From the NCBI GenBank assembly GCA_016934715.1, contig JAFGSI010000072.1, positions 1 to 38,669 on the forward strand: a stretch of 38,669 nt of DNA, written 5' to 3'. Both the position numbers and the translations under genes were made by a program. This stretch comes from Anaerolineales bacterium (lineage in GTDB: Bacteria > Chloroflexota > Anaerolineae > Anaerolineales > Villigracilaceae). Shown here one piece after another: positions 16,329 through 24,370 of the stretch. The notes beneath the pieces are model-generated. The model ran no database searches. It saw only the letters and a list, made by a program, of their open reading frames with translations, and was not told where the DNA came from. Position 1 is the first letter of the stretch. Each line of letters begins with the position of its first letter.

Positions 16329-16347
16329 GTACACAGAGGATACCTCA
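16286..16347. repeat. Perfect 12-bp inverted repeat upstream of plsY
   Basis: TGAGGTATCCTC (16286-16297) and its exact reverse complement (16336-16347) flank a 38-nt loop with inner GTAC/GTAC arms. It overlaps the 5' part of the transposase remnant and ends 8 bp before the plsY extended -10. It may be a relic of the element's structured end or an operator for plsY. Confidence 0.65.
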
Positions 16348-16355
16348 CTCTTATT

Positions 16356-16364
16356 TGCTATACT
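16356..16364 (+). promoter_or_regulatory. Extended -10 promoter of plsY, leaderless type
   Basis: TGC followed by TATACT (16359-16364) is an extended -10 element. The GTG start at 16371 is 6 nt downstream, so the transcript should begin at or next to it. Confidence 0.6.
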
Positions 16365-16370
16365 CGATAA

Positions 16371-17012
16371 GTGGTTATGGAGACCCTGCCTTTCCTTCTC
16401 TCCGTCATCGGCCTCGGCCTGCTCGGCTACTTGAGCGGTTCGCTGCCCTTCTCGATCTGGATCACCCGGCTGGTCAAGGGCGTGGACGTGCGCGACTTCG
16501 GCTCGAAGCACGCCACGACCACCAACACGATCCGCACCGTCGGCTTCGGCTGGGGCGCGCTGGTCTTTGTGCTGGACACGGCCAAGGGATTCCTGCCTAC
16601 CTGGCTGGCCCTGCATGTCGGCCAGCCCTGGATCGCCAGCCTGACCGCCGGACTGGTCATCGTCGGTCACTGCTGGCCGGTCTTCGCCCGCTTCCGGGGT
16701 GGGATGGGCATCGCCAGCGCCGGCGGCTGCCTGCTGGCGGTCAGCCCGCTGGCCTTCCTGCTGGCCCTGGGCCTGCTGGTCGCCCTGACCCTGATCTTGC
16801 ACCACAATGCCCGGGCCAGCCTGCTGACCGGGCTGTTCGTCGCCCCACTCTTCTGGCTGCTCCACCTCGACGCGGCGGTCATCTGGGTCGCGGCCGGGGC
16901 GGGATTGATCCTCGTCGTTCGCTTTCCAATCGACTGGAACCGCAAGTACCGCGAACTGTGGCTCGACCGGGAACAGCCTCCCGGCACCCTGCCCAAAGAG
17001 AACGAACGTTAA
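16371..17012 (+). CDS. plsY: PlsY-like glycerol-3-phosphate acyltransferase
   Basis: This integral membrane acyltransferase would transfer acyl groups from acyl-phosphate to glycerol-3-phosphate, the first step of phospholipid synthesis. It is about 213 aa with several helices. The first conserved loop reads GVDVRDFGSKHATTTNTIRT, so the usual GSGN...GATN is altered to GSKH...TTTN. The second loop GHCWPVFARFRGGMGIA carries Met where PlsY has the conserved Lys of GGKG. Start is GTG 16371 or ATG 16377. With a PlsC-like gene at 8847 the window holds two acylation enzymes, though not adjacent. Family is clear; activity is less certain because of the changed loops. Confidence 0.8.
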   Translation: MVMETLPFLLSVIGLGLLGYLSGSLPFSIWITRLVKGVDVRDFGSKHATTTNTIRTVGFGWGALVFVLDTAKGFLPTWLALHVGQPWIASLTAGLVIVGHCWPVFARFRGGMGIASAGGCLLAVSPLAFLLALGLLVALTLILHHNARASLLTGLFVAPLFWLLHLDAAVIWVAAGAGLILVVRFPIDWNRKYRELWLDREQPPGTLPKENER

Positions 17013-17020
17013 TCAAAACG

Positions 17021-17048
17021 GCCCTGGTGATTACCAGGGCTGCTTTTT
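17021..17048 (+). terminator. Rho-independent terminator of plsY
   Basis: GCCCTGG (17021-17027) and CCAGGGC (17034-17040) form a 7-bp stem followed by TGC and TTTTT (17044-17048). Confidence 0.85.
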
Positions 17049-17066
17049 ATCGAATGCCTTGCCGGG

Positions 17067-17294
17067 CTAGAACAGCCCACGCACGATCAGCATGAAGCCG
17101 AAGACGATGAACGGCACGCCGATGATGGCACCGATGATCGTCACGCTCAGCAACACGCCGACGATCAAGAACACCAGCCCCAGGACCACAGCGACCAGGC
17201 GACCGGTCAGGGCGACGACGCCCACGACCAGCTTCCACAGGGCGACGAAAGGCCAGAGATACCAGGGGACCCTCTTCTCGGTTTCAGCAGTCAT
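17067..17294 (-). CDS. Small membrane protein, 75 aa
   Basis: This protein of unknown family has a charged N-terminus (TAETEKRVPWYLWPF) and two long hydrophobic helices, ending in IVFGFMLIVRGLF. I choose the ATG at 17294 because AGAGG lies 6 nt upstream; a longer frame exists upstream without such a site. It converges on plsY and follows the PP2C gene on the same strand, separated from it by a terminator. Confidence 0.65.
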   Translation of the reverse strand: MTAETEKRVPWYLWPFVALWKLVVGVVALTGRLVAVVLGLVFLIVGVLLSVTIIGAIIGVPFIVFGFMLIVRGLF

Positions 17295-17318
17295 TTTACC
17301 TCTATCAGGATATACGCA

Positions 17319-17352
17319 CGAAAACGGGCAGGGTTTCAGCTGCAACCCTGCC
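17319..17352 (-). terminator. Terminator of the xpt-to-PP2C operon
   Basis: GGCAGGGTT (17327-17335) pairs with AACCCTGCC (17344-17352). Read on the minus strand the hairpin is followed by CGTTTTCG. It lies immediately after the PP2C stop codon. Confidence 0.65.
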
Positions 17353-17354
17353 TG

Positions 17355-18329
17355 CTAAGGCATCGGCGAGAGCACCTGGAGTGTCGCCAGGTATGCCAAG
17401 ACTGCCGGCTCGAGGATATACCAGGCCAACACCCCCAGGACAGCCGCCAGCAGGAGCAGGAGCAGCGCCGTGATCGCCATCCTGGCCCGCAACCTGGCCG
17501 GGATCCGCCGGGCCCGCGGCCGGAATGGCATCGTCATCAATAGGACGGTGATATTGTCGTAGCCGCCGCGCTCGCAAGCCATGTTCACCAGTGCCTGGGC
17601 CGCCGTCTCCAGGTCCGAACCGTTCACCAGCGTCAGGATCTCCTGATCCATGACCAGGTCGGTCAATCCATCGGTGCACAGCAGCAGGATGTCGTTCACT
17701 TCCATCCGGGTGCCCTGGTTCGCCTCGGCCTGGGAGTCGCTCTCCTCCTTGCCCAGGCGCAGGCGCAGGTCAGCTTCAGGCGGCTGGGGAGAGCCCAGGT
17801 AGCGGCGGATGACATGCACATTGGGATGGTTGTGTGCCTCTTCAGGGGTCAGGATGCCTCGATCGAGGGCCTCCTGGATCCAGGTATGGTCAGTGGTCAA
17901 CTGGCGGATCGCCCCGCCGCGCAGCAGGTAGATGCGCGAGTCTCCCACCGAGGCGGTGTAGAACCGGTCATCGACAACCAGGGCACAGACGCAGGTGGTA
18001 CCCATCCCCAGGCGCTGGGTGTCATCCCTGGCCTGGGCGGCGATCATCCTGCTGGTCGCCTGGATGGCCTCCTGGAGAATGATCTGCGGTTGGCTCCCAT
18101 CGCTCTCGGCCACCACCCTGCTGATGGCCTCGACGGCCAGTTCGGAGGCAACCTCCCCGGCCCGGTGCCCGCCAATGCCGTCGGAAACGATGGCAAAAAC
18201 CACCGGCGTGGGGTCGTCGTGGTCAAGCTGGAAGGCGGAGACGGCGTAATTGTCTTCGTTCTGCTTGCCTGTCATGCCTGCATGCGATAGGGCAGCCACT
18301 TTCAGGTGGGCGTGGGGAAGGCGAATCAT
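17355..18329 (-). CDS. PP2C-family protein phosphatase with C-terminal TM
   Basis: This 324-aa metal-dependent Ser/Thr phosphatase has QNEDN at 23-27 and SDGIGGHRAGE at 49-59 (metal Asp D50). GTTCVCALV, VGDSRIYLL, CTDGLTDLV and the closing GGYDNITVLLM follow in canonical order. After the catalytic domain a basic stretch leads into one transmembrane helix (about 285-307), so the phosphatase should be tethered with its domain in the cytoplasm. It overlaps the VWA/FHA gene by 4 nt (ATGA). Phosphatase and phosphothreonine-binding FHA domain probably work in the same signalling route; no protein kinase gene is in the window. Confidence 0.92.
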   Translation of the reverse strand: MIRLPHAHLKVAALSHAGMTGKQNEDNYAVSAFQLDHDDPTPVVFAIVSDGIGGHRAGEVASELAVEAISRVVAESDGSQPQIILQEAIQATSRMIAAQARDDTQRLGMGTTCVCALVVDDRFYTASVGDSRIYLLRGGAIRQLTTDHTWIQEALDRGILTPEEAHNHPNVHVIRRYLGSPQPPEADLRLRLGKEESDSQAEANQGTRMEVNDILLLCTDGLTDLVMDQEILTLVNGSDLETAAQALVNMACERGGYDNITVLLMTMPFRPRARRIPARLRARMAITALLLLLLAAVLGVLAWYILEPAVLAYLATLQVLSPMP

Positions 18330-20197
18330 TTCTTCTCGGTAATCAGGCGCGGCCCGGGGCGCTCCGGAGGTTTGTTGTACAGGAAACGATAGGACAACTG
18401 CCCGATCTGGATCACGTCGCCGTGGACGAGCCGGCGCGGCTCTCCGCTGACGGGTTCGTAATTGACCCAGGTGCCGGCAACCGACTTCTCATCCTTGACA
18501 TAGTACTCGTCCTCATTCTTGCGGATCAGGCGGGCATGCAACGGAGAGACAGACGGATCGCTGACCAGGCGCTCGGCCTTGGTCGGATCGGTGCCGAAGG
18601 TGATCTGCTCCTCGACCAGTGGGATTGGCGGAGCCGTCATCGGCTGTCCGTCGGGGCGCAGACGCTGCAGATAGGCAGGGGCCGGTTTGGCCCGTCGCGA
18701 CCAGGGCGGGCGCGCCGACCGGTTGACATCCGCGCGCGGGATCGGCTGGGTCACCGGGTCCAGCACATTGCGCCGGGACCGGCCCCGCCCACTCCGCCGC
18801 CGGCCGCCCAGAAGCAGCACCAGGGTCAGAATCACGCCGGCGACACCAACCGCTCCCAGCACCACCCAGACCACATTGCGAGTCAGGAAGATCATCAGGC
18901 CGCTCGGCGGCTGGATGACCGTCACCGTCACCGGAACCCCCAGGGTGACCTGGCTCAAGCCGAGCGTATCGACTGCCTCGACCCGCAGCATGTGCTGGCC
19001 ACTGCTTGTATAACCAGACAGATCCCAGGCGAATAGTTCGAACGGCGGTTCGAGGTTCTCGTCGGCGATCTGATCGTCCACGTACAGGGTCGTGCGGACC
19101 AGCGGACGGGTATGCCCGTCGGGAAATTCGACCAGGACCTCGACCACCTGTGTGGCAGGCTCCAAAGCGGTCAGATCGGTGATCGTGATGTCCGGCACCC
19201 GGCGGACGATCTGGTCGGGCGGCGAGACGAACATCGGATTGGGCGGCTGGACGTCGAGGCTGAAGAGTCGCGGATTGGAAACCGCCGGCTGGCCGTCGAG
19301 ATTGGCCAGTACCGACAGGCTGTGCTCGCCCGAGGTGGTCAGGGTCGAGAGGTAGGTCAGGCGGTACAGGTCACGGAAGGGTGCCAGGTAGGAATCGGGA
19401 TCGGGCAGGGTCTCTTCACCGGAATAGGTGAAGTAGGTCCCGTCGGTGCGGATGGCGACATCCTTGAGCGCCGTCGCCCCGGTCGTATTGAAGTAATCCC
19501 GCGAGGCCACGATCCAGACGTGGATGCAGACACCCAACTCGTCTGCCCGGGCGGCCAGGCTCTGCAGGATCGGGATGGCATCTACGTCCGGGATAGGCGA
19601 GATGAACAGGACAACGCGCCTCATGTCGGGGCGCGGGGTCGGTTCGGCAGCGATGTCGATGGCCCGCGAGAGCGTGTCCAAGGTGGGAGCGACATTGCGG
19701 GCGTCGGTCTGGTAGCCAGCCAGCAGGTCGAGGAAGGCGGCCGGGGAAGACAGGTGCGTGGAAGCGTAGCTGTCGGATGTCACCAGGCTCAGATCGTCCG
19801 GGTTGTCGGCCGGGCGGGCATCTGCCCAACCGCGCAGGGCCGTCAGAACCCCATCCAGGCGCGAGATAGCCTGGGCGTTGCGGGTCGCCAATCCCGGGCC
19901 GGTGTTGAGCGCCACGACGAACTGGACCCCTGGCTGGAGCTGCTCCAGGCTGTTGACCGGGTGCGGATTGCCCGACTCCATCACCGCAACATCAGCGGCG
20001 GCCAACCCGTAGACAAAATTCCCCTCTCCATCATAGGGCCGGAAGGAGGCCGCGATGATCGGGAAGCCCTCGGCCGAGAGCGAAACCAGTTCGACCTGCG
20101 CCGGAGCCTGGGCGCGGGCCAAGGGCGCGCTGATCAAAAGGATCAGTGCCAATGAAAAGAGGAAAAAGGAACGGGGAAAACAAACCTTCACAGGCAA
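18326..20197 (-). CDS. Membrane VWA-FHA protein
   Basis: This protein of about 623 aa has an N-terminal signal sequence (FLFSLALILLISAPLARA), a von Willebrand A-like domain at about 80-270, Ig-like beta units, a single TM helix near 425-455 and a basic stop-transfer. A cytoplasmic FHA domain lies at about 532-612 (SVSPLHARLIRK and GTWVNYEPV). The VWA MIDAS site is degenerate: FVVALNTGPGL replaces DxSxS. This is a sensor-like layout with an outside adhesion or scaffolding part and an inside phosphothreonine reader. The start is TTG 20197 or GTG 20191. A TAGAAT box 6 nt before the TTG hints at an internal leaderless promoter. It is coupled to the PP2C gene. Confidence 0.85.
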   Translation of the reverse strand: MPVKVCFPRSFFLFSLALILLISAPLARAQAPAQVELVSLSAEGFPIIAASFRPYDGEGNFVYGLAAADVAVMESGNPHPVNSLEQLQPGVQFVVALNTGPGLATRNAQAISRLDGVLTALRGWADARPADNPDDLSLVTSDSYASTHLSSPAAFLDLLAGYQTDARNVAPTLDTLSRAIDIAAEPTPRPDMRRVVLFISPIPDVDAIPILQSLAARADELGVCIHVWIVASRDYFNTTGATALKDVAIRTDGTYFTYSGEETLPDPDSYLAPFRDLYRLTYLSTLTTSGEHSLSVLANLDGQPAVSNPRLFSLDVQPPNPMFVSPPDQIVRRVPDITITDLTALEPATQVVEVLVEFPDGHTRPLVRTTLYVDDQIADENLEPPFELFAWDLSGYTSSGQHMLRVEAVDTLGLSQVTLGVPVTVTVIQPPSGLMIFLTRNVVWVVLGAVGVAGVILTLVLLLGGRRRSGRGRSRRNVLDPVTQPIPRADVNRSARPPWSRRAKPAPAYLQRLRPDGQPMTAPPIPLVEEQITFGTDPTKAERLVSDPSVSPLHARLIRKNEDEYYVKDEKSVAGTWVNYEPVSGEPRRLVHGDVIQIGQLSYRFLYNKPPERPGPRLITEKK

Positions 20198-20206
20198 ATC
20201 AGCATT

Positions 20207-20626
20207 CTATTCTGTCTCGACGTCCACGACCTCGCCCTCGGTAGCCCCTTCCTTCGGGAAAGAGAGGCGCTCAACATGCGAGCCGGGTAGCCTGATGAAC
20301 TGGTGCAGACCGGCCCAGGCCAGCAGTGGGATTCCGACCACCGTCCCGGCCACCGGGTAGGGCACGCCAGCCAGGATGCCCATCAACAAGCCCTTGGCCA
20401 CCGCCGGTCCCCACTCGTCGCTGGCCAGGTAACGCTGGAGCAGGGTCACGACAGTCATCCCCAAGGCCCCGATCCCCAGGCTGGTCAGGAGCAGCATCGG
20501 TGGGGCCAGGGTCGAGAACAATTCGGGGATCGTGAAGACATAGTCGAACGCCAGCGTGACCAACGCCGCCAGCGGATGGATCGGTGCCGGCGGGATCGGA
20601 CGGCGAGGTTCGATTTCATCAGGCAT
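20207..20626 (-). CDS. Conserved-looking membrane protein, 139 aa
   Basis: Unknown family. There is a proline-rich N-terminus (EPRRPIPPAPIHPLAALV), then two to three hydrophobic helices (YVFTIPELFSTLAPPMLLL; AVAKGLLMGILAGVPYPV) and an acidic C-terminal tail after the last helix. GAGGTG precedes the ATG. It lies 9 nt upstream of the VWA/FHA gene in the same operon, so a role at the same membrane site is plausible but unproven. Confidence 0.65.
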   Translation of the reverse strand: MPDEIEPRRPIPPAPIHPLAALVTLAFDYVFTIPELFSTLAPPMLLLTSLGIGALGMTVVTLLQRYLASDEWGPAVAKGLLMGILAGVPYPVAGTVVGIPLLAWAGLHQFIRLPGSHVERLSFPKEGATEGEVVDVETE

Positions 20627-20667
20627 GGTTCACCTCGGGAGAAGGATCAAGTTGGAGTTCACCCGTC

Positions 20668-20922
20668 TCAAGCTGCGGCAGGGTCAGGCGTAAATAAGCC
20701 CGCATCCAGGCAGATCGGGGATGGATCAAAAACAACCCCTGCAGGATAATGAACAACGGCCACGGTCCGCAGGATACCGGCATATCCAACTGCAGAAGCC
20801 GGGGCGATCGCCATCCCGAACAGGTTCGGAATCAAAACCAGGGCCAGCCCGAAGCCGAGGCTGGCTTTGGGTTTCCAGAGAATCTTCCAAGGATCGAGTA
20901 GAAGTGCGCCGTGGTTCAACAT
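20668..20922 (-). CDS. Small protein translationally coupled to guaA
   Basis: The guaA stop and this ATG share one base (TAATG), which is a coupling signal. The 84-aa product has a hydrophobic central region (ASLGFGLALVLIPNLFGMAIAP) and no recognisable motif. The frame is open and in line with the operon, but codon use is less GC-biased than in its neighbours, so it may be a decaying or fast-evolving gene. Confidence 0.45.
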   Translation of the reverse strand: MLNHGALLLDPWKILWKPKASLGFGLALVLIPNLFGMAIAPASAVGYAGILRTVAVVHYPAGVVFDPSPICLDAGLFTPDPAAA

Positions 20923-22463
20923 TATTCCCATTCAATCGTCGCCGGCGGTTTACTGGTTATATCATACACCACTCTATTGATTCCGTGGACCTCGTTAACG
21001 ATTCTGTTGGCTACCCGGGCCAGCACGTCGTAGGGGATGCGAGCCCAATCGGCGGTCATGAAGTCTTCGGTGACCACCGCCCGGATGGCACAGGTCTCCT
21101 GGTAGGTACGCTCGTCGCCCATCACGCCCACTGAACGGACCGGCAGCAAGACGGCGAAGGCCTGGCTGGTGCCGGCATCCTTGCCGAGCAGGCCGGCAGT
21201 GGATAGTTCGCCTGTGAAGATGGCGTCCGCCGCCCGCAGGCGGGCAACCCGTTCGGGGGTCGCCTCGCCCAGGACGCGTACGGTCAGACCCGGGCCTGGG
21301 AACGGCTGCCGCCAGACCATCGATTCCGGCAGCCCGAGGGCCTCACCCACCGCCCGGACCTCATCCTTGAACAGATAGCGCAGCGGCTCGACCAGGGTCA
21401 GCTGCATGTCCTCGGGTAGGCCGCCGACGTTGTGGTGTGACTTGATCTTGGCTGCCTTGCCCCGGTCGGGGGCAGCCGACTCGACCACGTCGGGGTAGAT
21501 CGTTCCCTGGGCCAGGAACCGCAGGGTGCCGAGTTTCCTGGCTTCACGTTCAAAGATCCGGATGAACTTCTCGCCGACGATCTTGCGCTTCTGCTCGGGG
21601 TCGGTCACGCCCTGCAGGGCCGCGAAGAACTCGCCGGCAGCCTCGACGGCCACCAGTTCGCTGCCCATCTGCTGATGGAAGGTCTTGACCACCTGTTCGG
21701 GCTCGCCCTGGCGCAGCAGGCCGGTATCGACAAAGACCGAAACCAGCTGGTCGCCGACCGCCCGGTGGACCAGCGCTGCAGCAACTGACGAGTCGACCCC
21801 ACCCGAAACTGCCGCCAGGACACGCTCCTCACCCACCTGGGCACGGATGCGTTCGACGCTCTGTTCGATGATCGAGGCCGGGGTCCAGTCGGGCCGGCAG
21901 CCGCAGATCTCGATCACGAAGCTGCGCAGCATCGCCGGACCGTCAGGGGTGTGCTTCACTTCCGGGTGGAACTGCAGGCCATAGTAGCGCCGCTGCAGAT
22001 CGGCCATGGCGGCGAAGGGGCTGTTGTCGGAGCGGGCGATGATGGCGAAGCCCTGCGGCAGGCGTGTGATCCGATCGCCGTGCGACATCCAGGCCGGGAA
22101 GGCGCCGTCCGGAAGCAGCGGATTAGGTTCGAGCGTCTTGACGGTCGCCAGGCCGTATTCGCGCTCGGGAGCCGGGTCCACCTGGCCGTCCAGGTTGTAG
22201 GCCAGGAGCTGCATCCCGTAGCACAGGCCCAGCACCGGCAACCCTGACTCGAGCACATAGGGTGGCAGGGTCGGGGCGCCCGCAGCGTAGACCGAGGCCG
22301 GCCCACCAGAGAGGATAAAGCCCTGCGGCCGAATGGCCAGCACCGCCCCGGCAGGGGTATCCCAGGGGAAGAGCTCACAGTAGACCTGGGCCTCACGCAC
22401 CCGCCGGGCGATCAGTTGGGCATACTGTGAACCGAAGTCGAGGATGGCGATGGAGTTGGGCAT
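20922..22463 (-). CDS. guaA: GMP synthase (glutamine-hydrolysing)
   Basis: This 513-aa cytoplasmic enzyme aminates XMP to GMP using glutamine and ATP. The amidotransferase triad is C81 (LGLCYGMQ), H166 and E168 (QFHPEVKHT). The ATP pyrophosphatase P-loop is SGGVDSS, and the dimerisation domain ends in [15 protein letters not shown] as in the family. It sits 3 nt downstream of the HIT gene and shares the operon with xpt, giving two consecutive steps xanthine to XMP to GMP. Confidence 0.98.
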   Translation of the reverse strand: MPNSIAILDFGSQYAQLIARRVREAQVYCELFPWDTPAGAVLAIRPQGFILSGGPASVYAAGAPTLPPYVLESGLPVLGLCYGMQLLAYNLDGQVDPAPEREYGLATVKTLEPNPLLPDGAFPAWMSHGDRITRLPQGFAIIARSDNSPFAAMADLQRRYYGLQFHPEVKHTPDGPAMLRSFVIEICGCRPDWTPASIIEQSVERIRAQVGEERVLAAVSGGVDSSVAAALVHRAVGDQLVSVFVDTGLLRQGEPEQVVKTFHQQMGSELVAVEAAGEFFAALQGVTDPEQKRKIVGEKFIRIFEREARKLGTLRFLAQGTIYPDVVESAAPDRGKAAKIKSHHNVGGLPEDMQLTLVEPLRYLFKDEVRAVGEALGLPESMVWRQPFPGPGLTVRVLGEATPERVARLRAADAIFTGELSTAGLLGKDAGTSQAFAVLLPVRSVGVMGDERTYQETCAIRAVVTEDFMTADWARIPYDVLARVANRIVNEVHGINRVVYDITSKPPATIEWE

Positions 22464-22466
22464 GGG

Positions 22467-22868
22467 TCATTTCCCGTAAGGTGACGCGGCCCCGGCAGAC
22501 GTGCTGCGCGTCGCCGCCTGGTCCGATATCAGGTGAAAATGCAAATGCGGGAACTCCTGGTGCGCCCCGCCGTTGACGATCAACCGGTAGGCCGGCAGGC
22601 CGTACTCGGCCACCAGTGACTGCGTTGCAGCGACGAGGTCGCCCAGGAACGGATCGGCTGGATCGAGGTCCGGGAGGCCCCGCACGACCTGCCGGGGGAT
22701 CAGGAGCACGTGAAAGGGATAGGCCGGCCGGGGATGGAAGAAGGCCAGCAGGGCTTCCGTTTGACGCAATCGCTCGACCGGAATGGCGAAGGGCAGGTGT
22801 TTCAGCATCCAGATGAATATGCGATAGAAGACGGGACGGCGCAGCAGGCGAAAGAAAAGGCGAAGCAT
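22467..22868 (-). CDS. HIT-family nucleotide-binding protein
   Basis: This 133-aa histidine-triad protein has H108, H110 and H112 in FPHLHFHLI, the catalytic loop for nucleotidyl or nucleoside-phosphoramidate hydrolysis. The middle FHVLLIPRQ strand is also typical. The first 30 residues are basic and hydrophobic (LRLFFRLLRRPVFYRIFIW), so the protein may attach to the membrane. It is packed between xpt and guaA (9-nt and 3-nt gaps), consistent with purine nucleotide metabolism. Confidence 0.85.
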   Translation of the reverse strand: MLRLFFRLLRRPVFYRIFIWMLKHLPFAIPVERLRQTEALLAFFHPRPAYPFHVLLIPRQVVRGLPDLDPADPFLGDLVAATQSLVAEYGLPAYRLIVNGGAHQEFPHLHFHLISDQAATRSTSAGAASPYGK

Positions 22869-22877
22869 CCCCCACCT

Positions 22878-23453
22878 TTAGCTGTCCGCAAAGGTGATCT
22901 GGTCCTCGTCCATCGAGGTGATTACTGCCAGCGACTCGACCGGCACGCCGAGTTGCTCGAGCAGGTCGCGGCCGCCCTCGAAGGTCTTCTCGATCAGGGT
23001 CCCGATGCCGACAATCCGGGCCCCGGCGGTTTGGGCCAAGCGCACCAGGCCCATGATGGTCGCCCCGGAGGCCAGGAAGTCGTCGATGATCAGCACCCGG
23101 TCGCCCTCATCGAGATGTTCAGGGGAGATGATCAATTCGACCATACGGCCCTTGGTGTGCGAGGGGGCCAGGGTCAGATAGACCTGGTCGGGCATGGTCA
23201 CCGGCTTGGTCTTGCGGGCATAGACCACCGGCAATCCGAGCGGCAGGGCGGTCAGCAGGGCCGGGGCGATGCCGGAAATCTCGGCCGTCAGCACCTTGGT
23301 AGCGTCGACATTGGCGAAACGGCGGGCGAGTTCCTGCCCGCACAAATCCATCAGCTCCGGGTCAACCTGGTGATTGATGAAACTGTCGACCTTCAAAATT
23401 CCATTGCCCAGGTTCTTTCCATCCTGGCGAATGCGCGCGACTAACTCCTTCAA
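22878..23453 (-). CDS. xpt: Xanthine phosphoribosyltransferase
   Basis: This 191-aa purine salvage enzyme transfers xanthine (or guanine) onto PRPP to give XMP or GMP. The PRPP loop VLIIDDFLASGAT lies at 120-132. The N-terminal KVDSFINHQVDP and the AEISGIAPALLTAL region match Xpt rather than other phosphoribosyltransferases. The start is TTG, supported by AAGGAGG six to seven bases upstream. It opens the operon xpt-HIT-guaA and is preceded by a structured leader that can pair with its ribosome-binding site. Confidence 0.93.
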   Translation of the reverse strand: MKELVARIRQDGKNLGNGILKVDSFINHQVDPELMDLCGQELARRFANVDATKVLTAEISGIAPALLTALPLGLPVVYARKTKPVTMPDQVYLTLAPSHTKGRMVELIISPEHLDEGDRVLIIDDFLASGATIMGLVRLAQTAGARIVGIGTLIEKTFEGGRDLLEQLGVPVESLAVITSMDEDQITFADS

Positions 23454-23569
23454 ACCAGCCTCCTTGAACGCGGATTAAAGAATACTGCGTGATTATCCGA
23501 ACTGAAATCGTTGCTACCACCTGCTTCACGGCAACTTCAGTTCAGCGATTTCTGCAAGAAGCAGGTAGA
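23454..23569 (-). promoter_or_regulatory. Structured 5' leader of xpt, candidate riboswitch
   Basis: Read on the minus strand, the leader starts near 23569. Stem A pairs ACCTGCTTC (23566-23558) with GAAGCAGGT (23527-23519), 9 bp. Stem B pairs GAACTGAAGTTGC (23543-23531), which lies inside the loop of A, with GCAAC (23514-23510) and TTCAGTTC (23506-23499) across a 3-nt bulge, 13 bp. Together they form an H-type pseudoknot. The 5' arm of stem A (ACCTGCTTCTT, 23566-23556) can instead pair with the Shine-Dalgarno region (AAGGAGGCTGGT, 23465-23454), 10 of 11 positions including two G-U. This suggests two exclusive states. I do not recognise a known riboswitch class. Confidence 0.55.
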
Positions 23570-23575
23570 TACGCC

Positions 23576-23583
23576 ATTTTACA
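23576..23583 (-). promoter_or_regulatory. -10 region of the xpt operon
   Basis: Minus strand TG directly followed by TAAAAT (23581-23576). Transcription would start at about 23569, right at the 5' arm of the pseudoknot. No good -35 is seen. A GC-rich hairpin GGCGGG/CCCGCC lies just upstream at 23587-23603. Confidence 0.5.
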
Positions 23584-23647
23584 ACGGGCGGGGAGAACCC
23601 GCCAGAGGCGGCGGCCTAGTTGGTCTATACAATCCCAGTCTGCGGGT

Positions 23648-23676
23648 TTGCTCTTTTCCCCAAAGCACAGTAGAAT
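23648..23676 (+). promoter_or_regulatory. Promoter of maf, leaderless type
   Basis: TTGCTC (23648-23653), a 17-bp spacer, then TAGAAT (23671-23676). The GTG start at 23684 is 7 nt downstream and there is no Shine-Dalgarno. Confidence 0.6.
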
Positions 23677-23683
23677 CACGCCC

Positions 23684-24355
23684 GTGAGCAACGAACCGGT
23701 TCTGGTGCTGGCGTCGAACTCTCCCCGCCGTAGCGAACTGCTGGCCCTGGGAGCGTGGATGTTCCACATCCAGCCGGCCAGCGTGGACGAAAGCGTCCGC
23801 CCGGGTGAAGCACCCGGCGACTACGTGCTGCGGCTGGCCGAGGCCAAGGCCCGCATCTGCGCCGCAAGCGGCCATCCCGGGCAGACCATCCTGGCCGCCG
23901 ACACGGCCGTGGTCATCGAGGACACCATCCTGGGCAAGCCAAATGGTATGGACGAGGCGATCACGATGCTCACCCGCCTGCGCGGGCGCACCCACCAGGT
24001 CTGCACCGCCATCGCCGTGCTGCGCATGGCCGACGACAAGCTGCTGACCGAGTTGTGCATCACCGACGTCCCGATGCGTGACTACAGCGAGGCTGAACTC
24101 CTCGCTTATGTTGCCAGCGGCGATCCGCTCGACAAGGCCGGGGCCTACGCCATCCAGCATCCCGGCTTCCACCCGGTCAGCGACCTGCAGGGCTGTTTCG
24201 CCAGCGTGATGGGGCTGCCGCTCTGCCACCTGGTGCGGGCCCTGCGCCAGCTGGATGTGGCTCCCAACGCCGACGTGCCCGCCAGCTGCCAGGTTCACTT
24301 GCGATATCAATGCCCGATCAGCCACCGCGTCCTGCGCGGCGAGCAGGTCGGATAA
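23684..24355 (+). CDS. maf: Maf-family nucleotide pyrophosphatase
   Basis: This 223-aa nucleoside-triphosphate pyrophosphatase cleans modified nucleotides (m5UTP, UTP or dTTP type) and has been linked to septum formation. LASNSPRRSELL at residues 9-20, ADTAVVIEDTILGKP and GDPLDKAGAYAIQ are canonical. I choose the GTG at 23684, since the -10 box lies just upstream and the sequence before it has no Maf similarity. It is followed 15 nt later by a penicillin-binding protein, a common cell-division neighbourhood. Confidence 0.92.
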   Translation: MSNEPVLVLASNSPRRSELLALGAWMFHIQPASVDESVRPGEAPGDYVLRLAEAKARICAASGHPGQTILAADTAVVIEDTILGKPNGMDEAITMLTRLRGRTHQVCTAIAVLRMADDKLLTELCITDVPMRDYSEAELLAYVASGDPLDKAGAYAIQHPGFHPVSDLQGCFASVMGLPLCHLVRALRQLDVAPNADVPASCQVHLRYQCPISHRVLRGEQVG

Positions 24356-24370
24356 TCCGAAAGGAACAGA

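Noticed and set aside
23587-23676. Terminator for a + strand small RNA in the xpt-maf gap
   Set aside because: AACCCGCCAGA and TCTGCGGGTT can pair and T-rich bases follow, but no + strand promoter upstream is convincing and the 3' arm overlaps the maf promoter.
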